Of a stretch of DNA of 64,000 nt, positions 23,199-32,108 are shown piece after piece. Made by a program: the position numbers and the translations under genes. The stretch's first letter is position 1. Every line of letters starts with the position of its first letter. The notes under the pieces are model-generated. The model saw only the letters and a list, made by a program, of their open reading frames with translations. It had not been told where the DNA came from and searched no databases. Source of the stretch: Clostridia bacterium (lineage in GTDB: Bacteria; Bacillota; Clostridia; Christensenellales; Aristaeellaceae); contig JAFROK010000060.1 of assembly GCA_017429695.1 (NCBI GenBank), positions 1 through 64,000 on the forward strand, written 5' to 3'.

Positions 23199-26000
23199 GT
23201 GGATGAAAAAAAGTACTGTGCCTTTATCAGTTACAGGCACCAGAGTCCTGACCAGGAAATCGCGAAGGCACTTCATACCGCTGTTGAGACATACGGCATC
23301 CCCGCTTCAGTCAAAAAGAAAACCGGAATGAAAAAGATGGGGTATGTTTTCCGGGATCAGGAGGAACTGCCGCTTTCAGCCGATCTGGGTGCGGATATTG
23401 AGTCTGCCCTTGACAGAAGCGAATATTTCATTGCCATCTGCTCCCCACGCTACCTGGAAAGCCGCTGGTGTCAGCGTGAACTGGAGTATTTTATTGAACA
23501 CAAAGGGCGGGACCATGTGCTGACTGTCCTGGTGGAAGGAGAACCGGATCATTCCTTCCCGGATATGATCCGATATGAGATCAGGGATGGGAAGCAGGTG
23601 GAAACAGAGCCGTTGGCGGCTGATGTGCGTTCGGACAGCATTAAAGGCAGTCTGAAAAAACTGAAAGCGGAAAAGCTACGTCTTCTTGCGCCGATGCTGA
23701 ACCTGTCCTATGATGACCTGAAACGCCGTTCGCGTCAGCGCAAAATCCGAATCGTTACCAGTATCTCCGCGGCCGCATTTGCAGCAGCTGTTCTGACAAT
23801 TTCCTACCTGATCATCAACCATGAACGGCAGGAAGCATTGCGGCGTGAAGCGGAACTGAATGCCCGGATCGCAGCTGAACAGACAAAGCTGGCGGAAGAC
23901 AATAAAGCGTTAGCTGAAGAGCGACAGGCGCTGGCTGAGGAGCAGCACATGCTGGCCATCTCCAATGAGATCAGCGAACAAATGGTAAAAGCCAGCGGAT
24001 ATCTGGAAACAGACGAACGCATTTCCGCAGTAAAGGTAATGCTCGATGCCCTTGCCCTGAGCGATGAAAACAAACAGACCCGCCGGGATGAAATCCTGGC
24101 AATGCTCCGCAAGTCTTTGTACACCATGCCGTATCAAAAGATTTCCGGATTTGAAAACGATAACGCCCGGATGACGGATATGATCGTTTCACCTGACCGT
24201 ACAAAAGCCCTCGGCGTGGAAAACATGAATTCCATCGTTATGCTGGACCTGAAAACCGGCCGGATGATGTATAAAGTTTCAAACGGCAACAGCCAGATTT
24301 ACAATCCGGGCTTCTCACCGGACGGCCGCCGGTTTGTCGGTAGTTACGGGACCCATGCCACCGTATGGGATACTGAGACAGGAAAAGAAGTGTATACATA
24401 TTATCCGTTGCAATCCCACGGGGATTATATCGATATTAACATCATCCTGTTCTGGCGGGATGCAGATACCCTGCTGATTCAGGATTGGGATACTTTCTGG
24501 TTTGTGTCCATTCCGGACGGAACCATGAAAAAATTGTACACAGTTGGCGATCATCAGGAATGGTATTCATCAGAGGATAACTTCTATACATATATTTACG
24601 GATCAAATGATTACTATAAAATCTTCACTTTTTCTGAAAGCTACATCGGGGTAGACATATCCGTATCGAAAGACTGGTCCCGGATTATGATTGGCGGCAG
24701 GGACGGAAAGACAGGAACGCTTGTGATTGATGAAGAAGGCCGTCTCATCTGTCCGATACGCGCGGATTTTGACACCGGACATCTGCTCGGTTTTCCAGCC
24801 TCCCCCTTCATGCACATTGCGCTGTCCCCGGACGGGAAGTCAGCTGTCTGGTTTTCAAAAACGTTCGGTGTTTATGCGGTCTGGGATGTTGATTCAGGAT
24901 ACCCTTTATATTTGGATAAACTGGATGAAAAATATTATTCCGGCATCTTTTTATCTGCAAGCGTAAGCGAAATATACTTTTCGCCGGACTCTCAGCGATT
25001 TGCTTTTACAGTAGATAACAATCTGTATGTTTTTGACACGCGAACCGGTGCACCCATTGTGGACTCTGAGATCGAAAGTCAGGTGAACATAACACCCGTC
25101 ATTAAATTTACTGAAGACGGGAAGTATATGCTGTTTAGCAACGGAATCCTGCTCATTTTTGACGCAAATACGTATGAGTTATTATTGAAGGAAACAACAG
25201 AAGACGAAACGCGGTTTTTTACAGCAAATCTGGATCTTCAAAGCACATTCTTTACGGTCCGGAACGATGGAAGCGTTGTCATTTATGCAAAGCCGGAAAT
25301 TGCCAGCATCAAGCTTGAAGCAGAACTGCCATCTCCGCTCCGGATGCAGGACTATGATCCGAAAGCAGTTCCTGAAGGGGCCGCTGAGTTTCACGGCAGT
25401 CACGAGTTCCTTGACGTAGGATACTGGCAGCAGTTTTCTTATCCAGATGAATTGCTGGAAACGCGAACCTGTTTTTCCAGGGATGGCCAGCGTGCGGCGA
25501 TGCTTTATCAGGATGGATGGATCGAACTGTTCGATACGTACGGAGATGGCAGCGTGCAGCAAACCATTGGCCAGTTGGTTGATCCGATTTACACATTCGG
25601 CATGGTGAATGACCGGTTGGTGGCATCCAGTTCCTATGGCCGGTTGCTGTTCTGGGATCTTGAAAACAACAAGACGCTGAAGGTAATTAATACAAGCACA
25701 ACTTATACCGGCTTTGCATTCAACCAATCCGGTGACCTGATGATGGGAATGCGGCTGAACAATTATGTAATCGACGTATATAACATGAAGACAGCCGAAC
25801 TTCTGTTCTCAATCACATACGGCAAGGAGTTTACCGGCTTCGGATTCTCGGAAGATGATAAATATGCGATTGGCGTTACAACAATGCCGGACCATCTGAC
25901 GAACACAGATGATACTCCCTGTTATCTGGTGGCGGATCTTTATACCGATGAAACAAAACTGATTGAACATGCGAATGATTTCATTTCACTTGCAGATTAA
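23199..26000 (+). CDS. Transmembrane TIR protein with coiled coil and beta-propeller (copy 2)
   Basis: A 933-residue protein. GTG at 23199 is chosen as start because AAGGGGGA lies seven bases upstream and the protein then aligns with its paralogues. The TIR domain spans 1-170 with Glu94 in ESRWCQRELEYF. A basic KRRSRQRKIRI segment leads into a membrane helix at about 184-206, then a heptad-rich coiled coil at 208-265 (AEDNKALAEERQALAEEQ). From about 320 come propeller blades with FSPDGRRFVGSYG, IALSPDGKSAVWF and YFSPDSQRFAFTV motifs. Predicted topology is TIR inside, sensor outside. Its promoter is duplicated ahead of the next gene. Confidence 0.87.
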   Translation: MDEKKYCAFISYRHQSPDQEIAKALHTAVETYGIPASVKKKTGMKKMGYVFRDQEELPLSADLGADIESALDRSEYFIAICSPRYLESRWCQRELEYFIEHKGRDHVLTVLVEGEPDHSFPDMIRYEIRDGKQVETEPLAADVRSDSIKGSLKKLKAEKLRLLAPMLNLSYDDLKRRSRQRKIRIVTSISAAAFAAAVLTISYLIINHERQEALRREAELNARIAAEQTKLAEDNKALAEERQALAEEQHMLAISNEISEQMVKASGYLETDERISAVKVMLDALALSDENKQTRRDEILAMLRKSLYTMPYQKISGFENDNARMTDMIVSPDRTKALGVENMNSIVMLDLKTGRMMYKVSNGNSQIYNPGFSPDGRRFVGSYGTHATVWDTETGKEVYTYYPLQSHGDYIDINIILFWRDADTLLIQDWDTFWFVSIPDGTMKKLYTVGDHQEWYSSEDNFYTYIYGSNDYYKIFTFSESYIGVDISVSKDWSRIMIGGRDGKTGTLVIDEEGRLICPIRADFDTGHLLGFPASPFMHIALSPDGKSAVWFSKTFGVYAVWDVDSGYPLYLDKLDEKYYSGIFLSASVSEIYFSPDSQRFAFTVDNNLYVFDTRTGAPIVDSEIESQVNITPVIKFTEDGKYMLFSNGILLIFDANTYELLLKETTEDETRFFTANLDLQSTFFTVRNDGSVVIYAKPEIASIKLEAELPSPLRMQDYDPKAVPEGAAEFHGSHEFLDVGYWQQFSYPDELLETRTCFSRDGQRAAMLYQDGWIELFDTYGDGSVQQTIGQLVDPIYTFGMVNDRLVASSSYGRLLFWDLENNKTLKVINTSTTYTGFAFNQSGDLMMGMRLNNYVIDVYNMKTAELLFSITYGKEFTGFGFSEDDKYAIGVTTMPDHLTNTDDTPCYLVADLYTDETKLIEHANDFISLAD

Positions 26001-26048
26001 ATCATCCCCAGCAGACGGAAAAACGGACGATCGATGTGCATATATTGC

Positions 26049-26077
26049 TTGCAAATAACGCCATCGGCATATATACT
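26049..26077 (+). promoter_or_regulatory. Shared-type promoter B with GCCATCGGC dyad
   Basis: TTGCAA (26049-26054) and TATACT (26072-26077) have a 17-bp spacer carrying GCC-ATC-GGC. It matches promoter A at all but one position from TTGCTTGC through TTGAATTACA. Confidence 0.8.
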
Positions 26078-26130
26078 TGAATTACACCATAGAAAAAAAG
26101 ACAAATCAAAATTGCAGGGAGGTTGACCAA

Positions 26131-27117
26131 ATGAAAAAGAAGCTATTGTCCCTGATGATTGCAGCTTGCCTGCTGCTCTCATTCCCGACTGTTCTTTCCG
26201 AATCTCCGGTTCCGGTGACGGAATTCAATGGAGAAGGCTTTCAGTTCACATTGCCGGAGGGTACATGGTATGAGTTTCCCGGTGATTCCGGGACCACATA
26301 TTTCTACGCAGATCCTAACGCTTCCATGGAAGGCGGAATGATCATGGTGCTGATCCAGGAGGACAGCAGCCTCAAAGGGGTCACTCCGACGGATGATCAG
26401 CTATCAGCCATGTATGACGCGATGCAGGAAAGTATCGCAGGTGGTGCTTTGGACGCAACGGTCAATTATGCAGACGCCCATATTGCCGGCATTTTGTCCC
26501 GTGCCCTCTGTTATCGGCAGGTTATTGACGAGAGCGGAATTCCTTACGCAGTCGCCAATAACATTGCGGTCATTGACGCAAAGTTGTTCGTCATTTTCTT
26601 CGTCCATCCGACGCTGGCGCCGGAACAAATATTTGACAGTGTAATTGCGATGGGTGACTCCACTGTATATGCCGCATCAGGTGAAACATCCAATCCGTCT
26701 TCCGGATCCGCGTCCATCCCGACCATTGATAATCCTGCCTTTTTTGATCCTTTCAGCGCAAAGGAAAGGAATCTGAACACGGCCATGTGGATGATGGATG
26801 AAAATTCCCGGGCATTCCTGACCATGCTCATGATGCTGAATACCGGCGGGTACGAGCTGCCCTATCCGCTCAATGTAATGGAATCCTGGATCGGCTCATC
26901 CGAGGACGTTATTCTGATCGCGATTCCTTCCCAGGACGGGCAGAACGCATGTATCTACATGTATGACAACCTGAACCAGACGGCCTGCTTCTTCTTTCAG
27001 GCCTGGGATGAAGCCGCCTTTGAAGAGTTCAAAGCGCAGTGTACGGATCAGGTCTATCAGAACTCCGAAGATGCGTTGGTTGAATTCGCAAACCAGATCC
27101 TGAGTGGTGTGGAGTAA
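26131..27117 (+). CDS. Secreted protein of unknown function, coregulated with a TIR-propeller gene
   Basis: A 328-residue exported protein with the signal peptide MKKKLLSLMIAACLLLSFPT and likely cleavage after VLS. The ATG at 26131 follows GGGAGG. The mature N-terminal domain (EFNGEGFQFTLPEGTWYEFP, then strands to about 180) resembles small lipoprotein domains that begin with a folded beta layer. A Ser/Gly/Pro linker near 195-210 leads to a second alpha/beta domain. I recognise no family. It carries the same promoter as the preceding TIR gene and lies between two TIR-propeller genes, so a ligand, adaptor or chaperone role for those receptors is possible. That is inference only. Confidence 0.7.
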   Translation: MKKKLLSLMIAACLLLSFPTVLSESPVPVTEFNGEGFQFTLPEGTWYEFPGDSGTTYFYADPNASMEGGMIMVLIQEDSSLKGVTPTDDQLSAMYDAMQESIAGGALDATVNYADAHIAGILSRALCYRQVIDESGIPYAVANNIAVIDAKLFVIFFVHPTLAPEQIFDSVIAMGDSTVYAASGETSNPSSGSASIPTIDNPAFFDPFSAKERNLNTAMWMMDENSRAFLTMLMMLNTGGYELPYPLNVMESWIGSSEDVILIAIPSQDGQNACIYMYDNLNQTACFFFQAWDEAAFEEFKAQCTDQVYQNSEDALVEFANQILSGVE

Positions 27118-27124
27118 CGGGGCA

Positions 27125-29842
27125 TCAGTGATTCGGTGCCAGTTTCCTGGCCTGTTTCAGCAGATCATCCTCGTCCCGCCACAATGCCGCGGTCATACAC
27201 CGGTTATCGGTATAGAATACGGCATATTTTCCGTCCGCGGAAAAGCCGCCATTTCTGAAGGGTTCGGAACTCCTCATTGTAAAGAGGAGTTCCCCTTTTT
27301 TGTAATCATATACATCAATTTCCTTCGCTTCATATCTGCTGGCCAGCAATAAATTGCCATCGAAGATCAGCGTCAGGTAAGGTTCTCCGTCCAGTATCTT
27401 CAGTTCCCCGTTCTGCAGGTTCTGAAACATCATCCGGCCTGTGTTTTCGGAGGCCACTATCACATCTCCGCAGATACCAAATGCCAGCGGTGCAGCAGCA
27501 AAATGCGCGTTCACCAGGAACGGTTTCTCTTCGCCTTTCCGAAATACCTCGATTGTCCCGTCCGGATATGTCAAAGCCGCATACTCTCCCTCCCGGGAAT
27601 AATGCAGAACCGGATCAAAATCGGAAAGTCCGGACAGTACCCGGAATGAATCCGTTAACTGATGTTCGCCCTTGGGCGCTTGTTCCCATGCTTCGGAAGC
27701 GTTATCAGGCGTCCAGCCGACAAGGTTCCCCGTATAGTTTTCTCCGAAGCCCATGGATGATATTCCTGGCAGACTGTAACATGCGGCTTCCCCGCCGCTT
27801 CTGGTTACGAAAACCCGGTCGTTTCCTGCCGGCACAGCATTATTGAACGCGGAACCATTCTCAATGCCATCCTGTTCCAGGGCGATTTCGCCGCTTTCAG
27901 CATCGATGATATACAAATTCATGTTATCGATAATCAGATATTTCCCGTCCGGACTCCAGTCCAGATGAGGCTGAACCTGCAGCTCCTCCGACCATTTCAT
28001 GTCAATATGAAACAGTTCCTTTCCGTTTCGTGCCTCAGCCACAATGAGCGTACCATTGGACATACATGCGGTTTTTTGGGAATCCGGTGAAAACCGGGGC
28101 GCCGTAATAATCGTCGATAAACTACGGTTCATGGATTTCATATACCGCATCCGTCCGGTTTCGGTTTCCCAGACGCAGGTAAAACCGAGTAACGACTGGC
28201 AGGAGGCCAGGGAGCCGTCCGGTGAAATATCATAAAAATCAACAAGTGTTCCCGGCATCTGATCCAACAGGGAAATCCGCTGTCCCTGGTCATCCAGCAG
28301 GATGGTTCCCGTTTTTCCGTCCAGCCCGGCAATCAGGATTTTGGAGCCATCCGGTGTTACCTCCATCGGCATATTCGCATATACATCCGCAACATCCGTT
28401 ATGATCTGATTCAGCGGCACACCCCTCCCGAGGGTATAGACATTCCGGTCATAATCATATCCGTCCTGCTGTTCACCTATGGTATAAAACTGTTTTTCCT
28501 GGCCTTCCGGAAGGGAAACTGTATAGAATGAGGGACCATCCTGCATCAGCAGATCATCCGATCCGTGGAAAAAACGGACATTGGCCAGGTACCCCTCGCC
28601 CGTTTTGCTTTCATAGCTGTATACTTCGCTGCCATCCGCGGTATTCCAGACGGTTACAAACTGATAGTAGCCGTATATGGCCAGGAACCGGGAGCCGTCC
28701 TGGGAAAAATGCACATAATCAATCGCTTTGCCTTTTGATACAGTATACAGTACTTTTTCTTCCGTCAGGTCGATAATCGCCGCACTGTCCCCGTTCGAGA
28801 TAGCGACGGCGGTGGTGCCGTCCGACGAAACCTGTGCTGACACAATGCGCATGTTCTGAATATTGGGTTTTGAAATCACCGTAAACGGCTCGATATACAT
28901 GGTTTTTTGCGTCTGATAAATGATCTCATCCCGCCGGAGATTGTCGTTATCTTCGCTGATCTTCAGTGCATCCAGCAACAGCGCGGCCGATTGCTGCCGG
29001 TCCCCGTTTTCCCGGAGTGATATGGCTTTCTGGATTGATTCACCGATGCTGTTATTGAGCGCGTTCAGCCGTTCCTCTTCCGCCCGGCGCTGTTCTTCCT
29101 CTGCGCGTTTGCGCTCTTCTTCCGCTTTGCGCTGTTCTTCCTCCGCACGTTTGCGTTCTTCTTCCGCGACCCGCTGCTGTTCTGCGGCTTCCTGGCGCAG
29201 TTTTTCCTGACGGTTATGGTTAATTGCGGAATACGTAATCATGCCCGCCGCTGCTGCAAGGGAAACCGCGGCGACGGCGGCAGCAATCCTGATTTTCCTT
29301 TTCCGTGCCCGGCGCTTCAGGTCGTCAAAAGTCAGTCCCAGCATAGGCGCCAGAATCCGGAGTTTTTCTTCCTTTAATTTTCGGAAGCAGTCAGACAGTG
29401 TTTTCCCCCGAACGTCCGCCGCCAGCGGTTCCAGTTCTGTTTTGTTGCCGTTTTCATCCGTGGTGAATCGGATCATCTCCGGAAAGGCATCCGCCGGTTC
29501 TCCTTCCACCAGCAGCGTCAGAATATGATCCCGGCCTTTGCGTTCGATGAAATATTCCATTTCCCGCAGGCACCAGCGGCTCTGGAGATATCTGGGAGAG
29601 CAGATGGCGATAAACCATTCGCTGCGATCCAGTGCGGTTTCAATGTCCCGCCCCAGGTCACTGGACAGCGGCAGTTCTTCCTGATCCCGGAAAACATACC
29701 CCATTTTTTTCTTTCCGGTTTTCTTCCGGACTGATCCCGGAATTCCGTATGTTTCAATCAGGGTATGCAGTCTCTTTGCGATCTCCTGATCCGGCGTCAT
29801 ATGGCGGTAACTGATAAACGCGGAGTATTGCTTATGCTCCAT
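27125..29842 (-). CDS. Transmembrane TIR protein with coiled coil and beta-propeller (copy 3)
   Basis: A 905-residue paralogue of the two plus-strand TIR-propeller proteins. TIR domain 1-170 with YSAFISYRHMTPDQEIA, VFRDQEELPLSSDLG and Glu94 in QSRWCLREMEYF. A basic RRARKRKIRI segment precedes the membrane helix at about 186-206. Residues 210-262 are a striking Glu/Arg coiled coil of repeated EEERKRAEEEQRKA units. The propeller region follows from about 320, with FSQDGSRFLAIYG and WSPDGKYLIIDN blades. GGAAGGGAGC precedes the ATG at 29842. The 3' end contains the intrinsic terminator of the convergent secreted-protein gene. Confidence 0.87.
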   Translation of the reverse strand: MEHKQYSAFISYRHMTPDQEIAKRLHTLIETYGIPGSVRKKTGKKKMGYVFRDQEELPLSSDLGRDIETALDRSEWFIAICSPRYLQSRWCLREMEYFIERKGRDHILTLLVEGEPADAFPEMIRFTTDENGNKTELEPLAADVRGKTLSDCFRKLKEEKLRILAPMLGLTFDDLKRRARKRKIRIAAAVAAVSLAAAAGMITYSAINHNRQEKLRQEAAEQQRVAEEERKRAEEEQRKAEEERKRAEEEQRRAEEERLNALNNSIGESIQKAISLRENGDRQQSAALLLDALKISEDNDNLRRDEIIYQTQKTMYIEPFTVISKPNIQNMRIVSAQVSSDGTTAVAISNGDSAAIIDLTEEKVLYTVSKGKAIDYVHFSQDGSRFLAIYGYYQFVTVWNTADGSEVYSYESKTGEGYLANVRFFHGSDDLLMQDGPSFYTVSLPEGQEKQFYTIGEQQDGYDYDRNVYTLGRGVPLNQIITDVADVYANMPMEVTPDGSKILIAGLDGKTGTILLDDQGQRISLLDQMPGTLVDFYDISPDGSLASCQSLLGFTCVWETETGRMRYMKSMNRSLSTIITAPRFSPDSQKTACMSNGTLIVAEARNGKELFHIDMKWSEELQVQPHLDWSPDGKYLIIDNMNLYIIDAESGEIALEQDGIENGSAFNNAVPAGNDRVFVTRSGGEAACYSLPGISSMGFGENYTGNLVGWTPDNASEAWEQAPKGEHQLTDSFRVLSGLSDFDPVLHYSREGEYAALTYPDGTIEVFRKGEEKPFLVNAHFAAAPLAFGICGDVIVASENTGRMMFQNLQNGELKILDGEPYLTLIFDGNLLLASRYEAKEIDVYDYKKGELLFTMRSSEPFRNGGFSADGKYAVFYTDNRCMTAALWRDEDDLLKQARKLAPNH
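27266..27301 (+). terminator. Terminator of the secreted-protein gene embedded in the convergent TIR gene
   Basis: A perfect 10-bp stem (27266-27275 with 27284-27293), an 8-base loop and a run of six T residues form a canonical plus-strand terminator. It starts 149 bp past the stop of the 26131 gene, inside the coding sequence of the convergent TIR gene. Confidence 0.85.
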
Positions 29843-29909
29843 GCTGATAAGCTCCCTTCCGATGATTGATTTTAAGGTCGTGCTTTATGATCATTGCTTT
29901 GTTATACTG

Positions 29910-29938
29910 ATTATATCAGAACAGACATCAGCTCACAA
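29910..29938 (-). promoter_or_regulatory. Promoter of TIR-propeller copy 3
   Basis: On the minus strand TTGTGA (29933-29938) and a perfect TATAAT (29910-29915) have a 17-bp spacer. Confidence 0.75.
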
Positions 29939-29953
29939 CAAAAGATTTCTCTG

Positions 29954-29982
29954 TTGACGTTCAAACGGATGATCTTTATAAT
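29954..29982 (+). promoter_or_regulatory. Promoter of the HD-RyR gene
   Basis: TTGACG (29954-29959) and a perfect TATAAT (29977-29982) have a 17-bp spacer. It is divergent from the TIR copy 3 promoter, with only 15 bp between the two -35 boxes, so one regulator could control both. Confidence 0.8.
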
Positions 29983-30049
29983 AAATTCATACCAAGCAGA
30001 AAACAGAACATCAGAAAGCAAAAAAATACATAGACCGGGAGGATATCAC

Positions 30050-32074
30050 ATGGGTTATACAGCACTTGATCAGATGCGGAAAGTGAACCGTCAGAGATTC
30101 GGAATGGATGTGGGGCCGAGCAGTCCCAAGCTGATTCGCGGCGGTAAGACCGGGCAGGACCTGAAATCCGCGGCCATGCGTTTTCTCCATGAGTGTTGCG
30201 AAGGCCTCCGGTTTGATCCGGAGAAGGAAGCCAAGGAAAAGGAGACCGGCAAATACCTGGGCACCAGCATCGTTGCCGGCCAGATTCCCTGGAATATGCA
30301 GAAGGATATCGACCGCCTGTGTCTGGAGCATGAACTGGAAGTCTTTATTGATTCCGGTGTGGCGGAAGACGCGTATACCGTATATTACGCATGGATGGAA
30401 ATGTTCATGGGGGAATTCGGCAGATCGCAGAAAATGGTGGAACTGCTGTCGGAATTCGAATCCAACGCCAGTTCCCTGCTGATGAAGCACCGGGATCACT
30501 ATTCCCATTCCGTTTATGTATTCACCCTGGGCCTTGCCATTTATGAAACCCACGAAGAATACCGGAACACCTTCAACCGGTTCTACGGATTCACGGAAGA
30601 ATCGGACAATCACCGGGCTGCCCATTTCTTCCTGGCGTACTGGGGGCTGACTTCCCTGTTCCACGATATCGGCTATCCCTTTGAAATTCCCTTCGAACAG
30701 GTACTCGCCTATTTTGAGGTGGATCAGAAGAAGCGGGGCCCCGGCAGCGTCTATATCGCCTATCGGGATATAGATTACCTGACAGCGATGGACGAAACCG
30801 CCACGGCGCATTTTCAGAAGCTGACCGGCCGTTCCTTCTCCTCCGTTCCGGAGCTGCTCGCCTACGGGATTGAAAAGCGCCTTGGAAAAGCGTACGGCGT
30901 TTCGGAAGAATACCTGCAGGAAACAATTGAAACCAAGCCGACCCATCCCGAACAGTTCGGCTACTTCATGGATCACGCTTTCTTCAGTGCATCCCGGCTG
31001 TATCAGGAACTGAACGCAGTCCTCGGCACGGATCGCCTGACCGAAGCCCATCTGGACGCGCTGACCGCCATCATGCTGCATAACAGCATGTACAAATTTG
31101 TCATCGCCTTCTATAAGGATCCGGACAAGAGGAAGGCGCCGCTGAAGGCTTCCCTGCATCCGCTGGCCTACCTGCTGATGCTGTGCGATGAACTGCAGTG
31201 CTGGGACCGGATTGCTTACGGCCGGAATTCCAGAACAGAGCTGCATCCCATGTGTGCGGAGTTTGATTTCTCCGGCGGCGGCATTTCCGCTGTTTACGGC
31301 TACGATGAAGAAGAGCGCAGCAAGATCGAGGCCTTTGAGAGCGAATATGCCGAATGGGAAAAGAACGGTGAAAATGGAAAAGTGCCTCGGCTCAAGGCAT
31401 ACAGCGACATGGCCGAAAAGGAACAGCGTTTCCGGACGGATATCGAGAAGATTGTGGATCTGACCAACATTCCGTTTACCGTGAAAGCGGTCATTCGCAA
31501 ACCGGACAGATCCGCCAAACACATCTACATTTCCGTCAGCAGTTTCCTGCATTTGTATGATTTCGCCGTCGCGCTCAACGCCCGGTACACTTATATGGGA
31601 AAAGAAGCCGATATAAAAACCGAAAAGCTTGAAGCGGAATTTGATTCCATGTCACTGGAATACAAATTGAGCAACATCAATCAGGCGAAATACTTTGCCC
31701 GGTATCTGAACGTGATCGGCTGCTTCTATACCGACCGGCTGGTGGATTATCCGATGCTGAAACGGTTTAACACAGAGCAGATCAACCGGTTTGCTCCCCT
31801 GGAACACGAGCGGTGGGTCATAGAGCACAAGGCCATGGGATGGCGTTACGGCACGCTGTATGAAAAAGCAGAAAAGGATCCCGCTGCCCGGAAGGCCCTA
31901 CGTGAACAGCTTCGGCAGAACAAGTGCTGCATGGATTCCTGGCGGAGCGAATATGAAATCTACCGCCATTATGATCAGCTGCCGCTGGAAATGCAGGCCA
32001 AAGACTGGCGTCCTTTCAACAGCATGCTGAAACTGATCCGGAAGTTCGACGGCCTGCGAATCTATATCCTGTAA
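30050..32074 (+). CDS. HD-domain protein with C-terminal RyR-like domain
   Basis: A 674-residue soluble protein. The ATG at 30050 follows CGGGAGG. A metal-binding HD-type hydrolase core is seen: KHRDHYSHSVYVF near 146-158 (His150/153), LFHDIGYP with His205-Asp206, IMLHNSMYK, and LMLCDELQCWDR supplying the last Asp. HD proteins cleave phosphoester bonds in nucleotides or cyclic nucleotides. The last 90 residues (584-674) match the RyR domain: LEHERWVIEHKAMGWRYG and a closing KDWRPFNSMLKLI. RyR domains in bacteria are predicted sensors of nucleotide-derived ligands in conflict systems containing TIR and similar domains. It is divergent from TIR copy 3 and leads the 32109 gene. Confidence 0.72.
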   Translation: MGYTALDQMRKVNRQRFGMDVGPSSPKLIRGGKTGQDLKSAAMRFLHECCEGLRFDPEKEAKEKETGKYLGTSIVAGQIPWNMQKDIDRLCLEHELEVFIDSGVAEDAYTVYYAWMEMFMGEFGRSQKMVELLSEFESNASSLLMKHRDHYSHSVYVFTLGLAIYETHEEYRNTFNRFYGFTEESDNHRAAHFFLAYWGLTSLFHDIGYPFEIPFEQVLAYFEVDQKKRGPGSVYIAYRDIDYLTAMDETATAHFQKLTGRSFSSVPELLAYGIEKRLGKAYGVSEEYLQETIETKPTHPEQFGYFMDHAFFSASRLYQELNAVLGTDRLTEAHLDALTAIMLHNSMYKFVIAFYKDPDKRKAPLKASLHPLAYLLMLCDELQCWDRIAYGRNSRTELHPMCAEFDFSGGGISAVYGYDEEERSKIEAFESEYAEWEKNGENGKVPRLKAYSDMAEKEQRFRTDIEKIVDLTNIPFTVKAVIRKPDRSAKHIYISVSSFLHLYDFAVALNARYTYMGKEADIKTEKLEAEFDSMSLEYKLSNINQAKYFARYLNVIGCFYTDRLVDYPMLKRFNTEQINRFAPLEHERWVIEHKAMGWRYGTLYEKAEKDPAARKALREQLRQNKCCMDSWRSEYEIYRHYDQLPLEMQAKDWRPFNSMLKLIRKFDGLRIYIL

Positions 32075-32108
32075 TTTTCTGACAAAAATGCTGCAGGAGG
32101 ATACGCTC

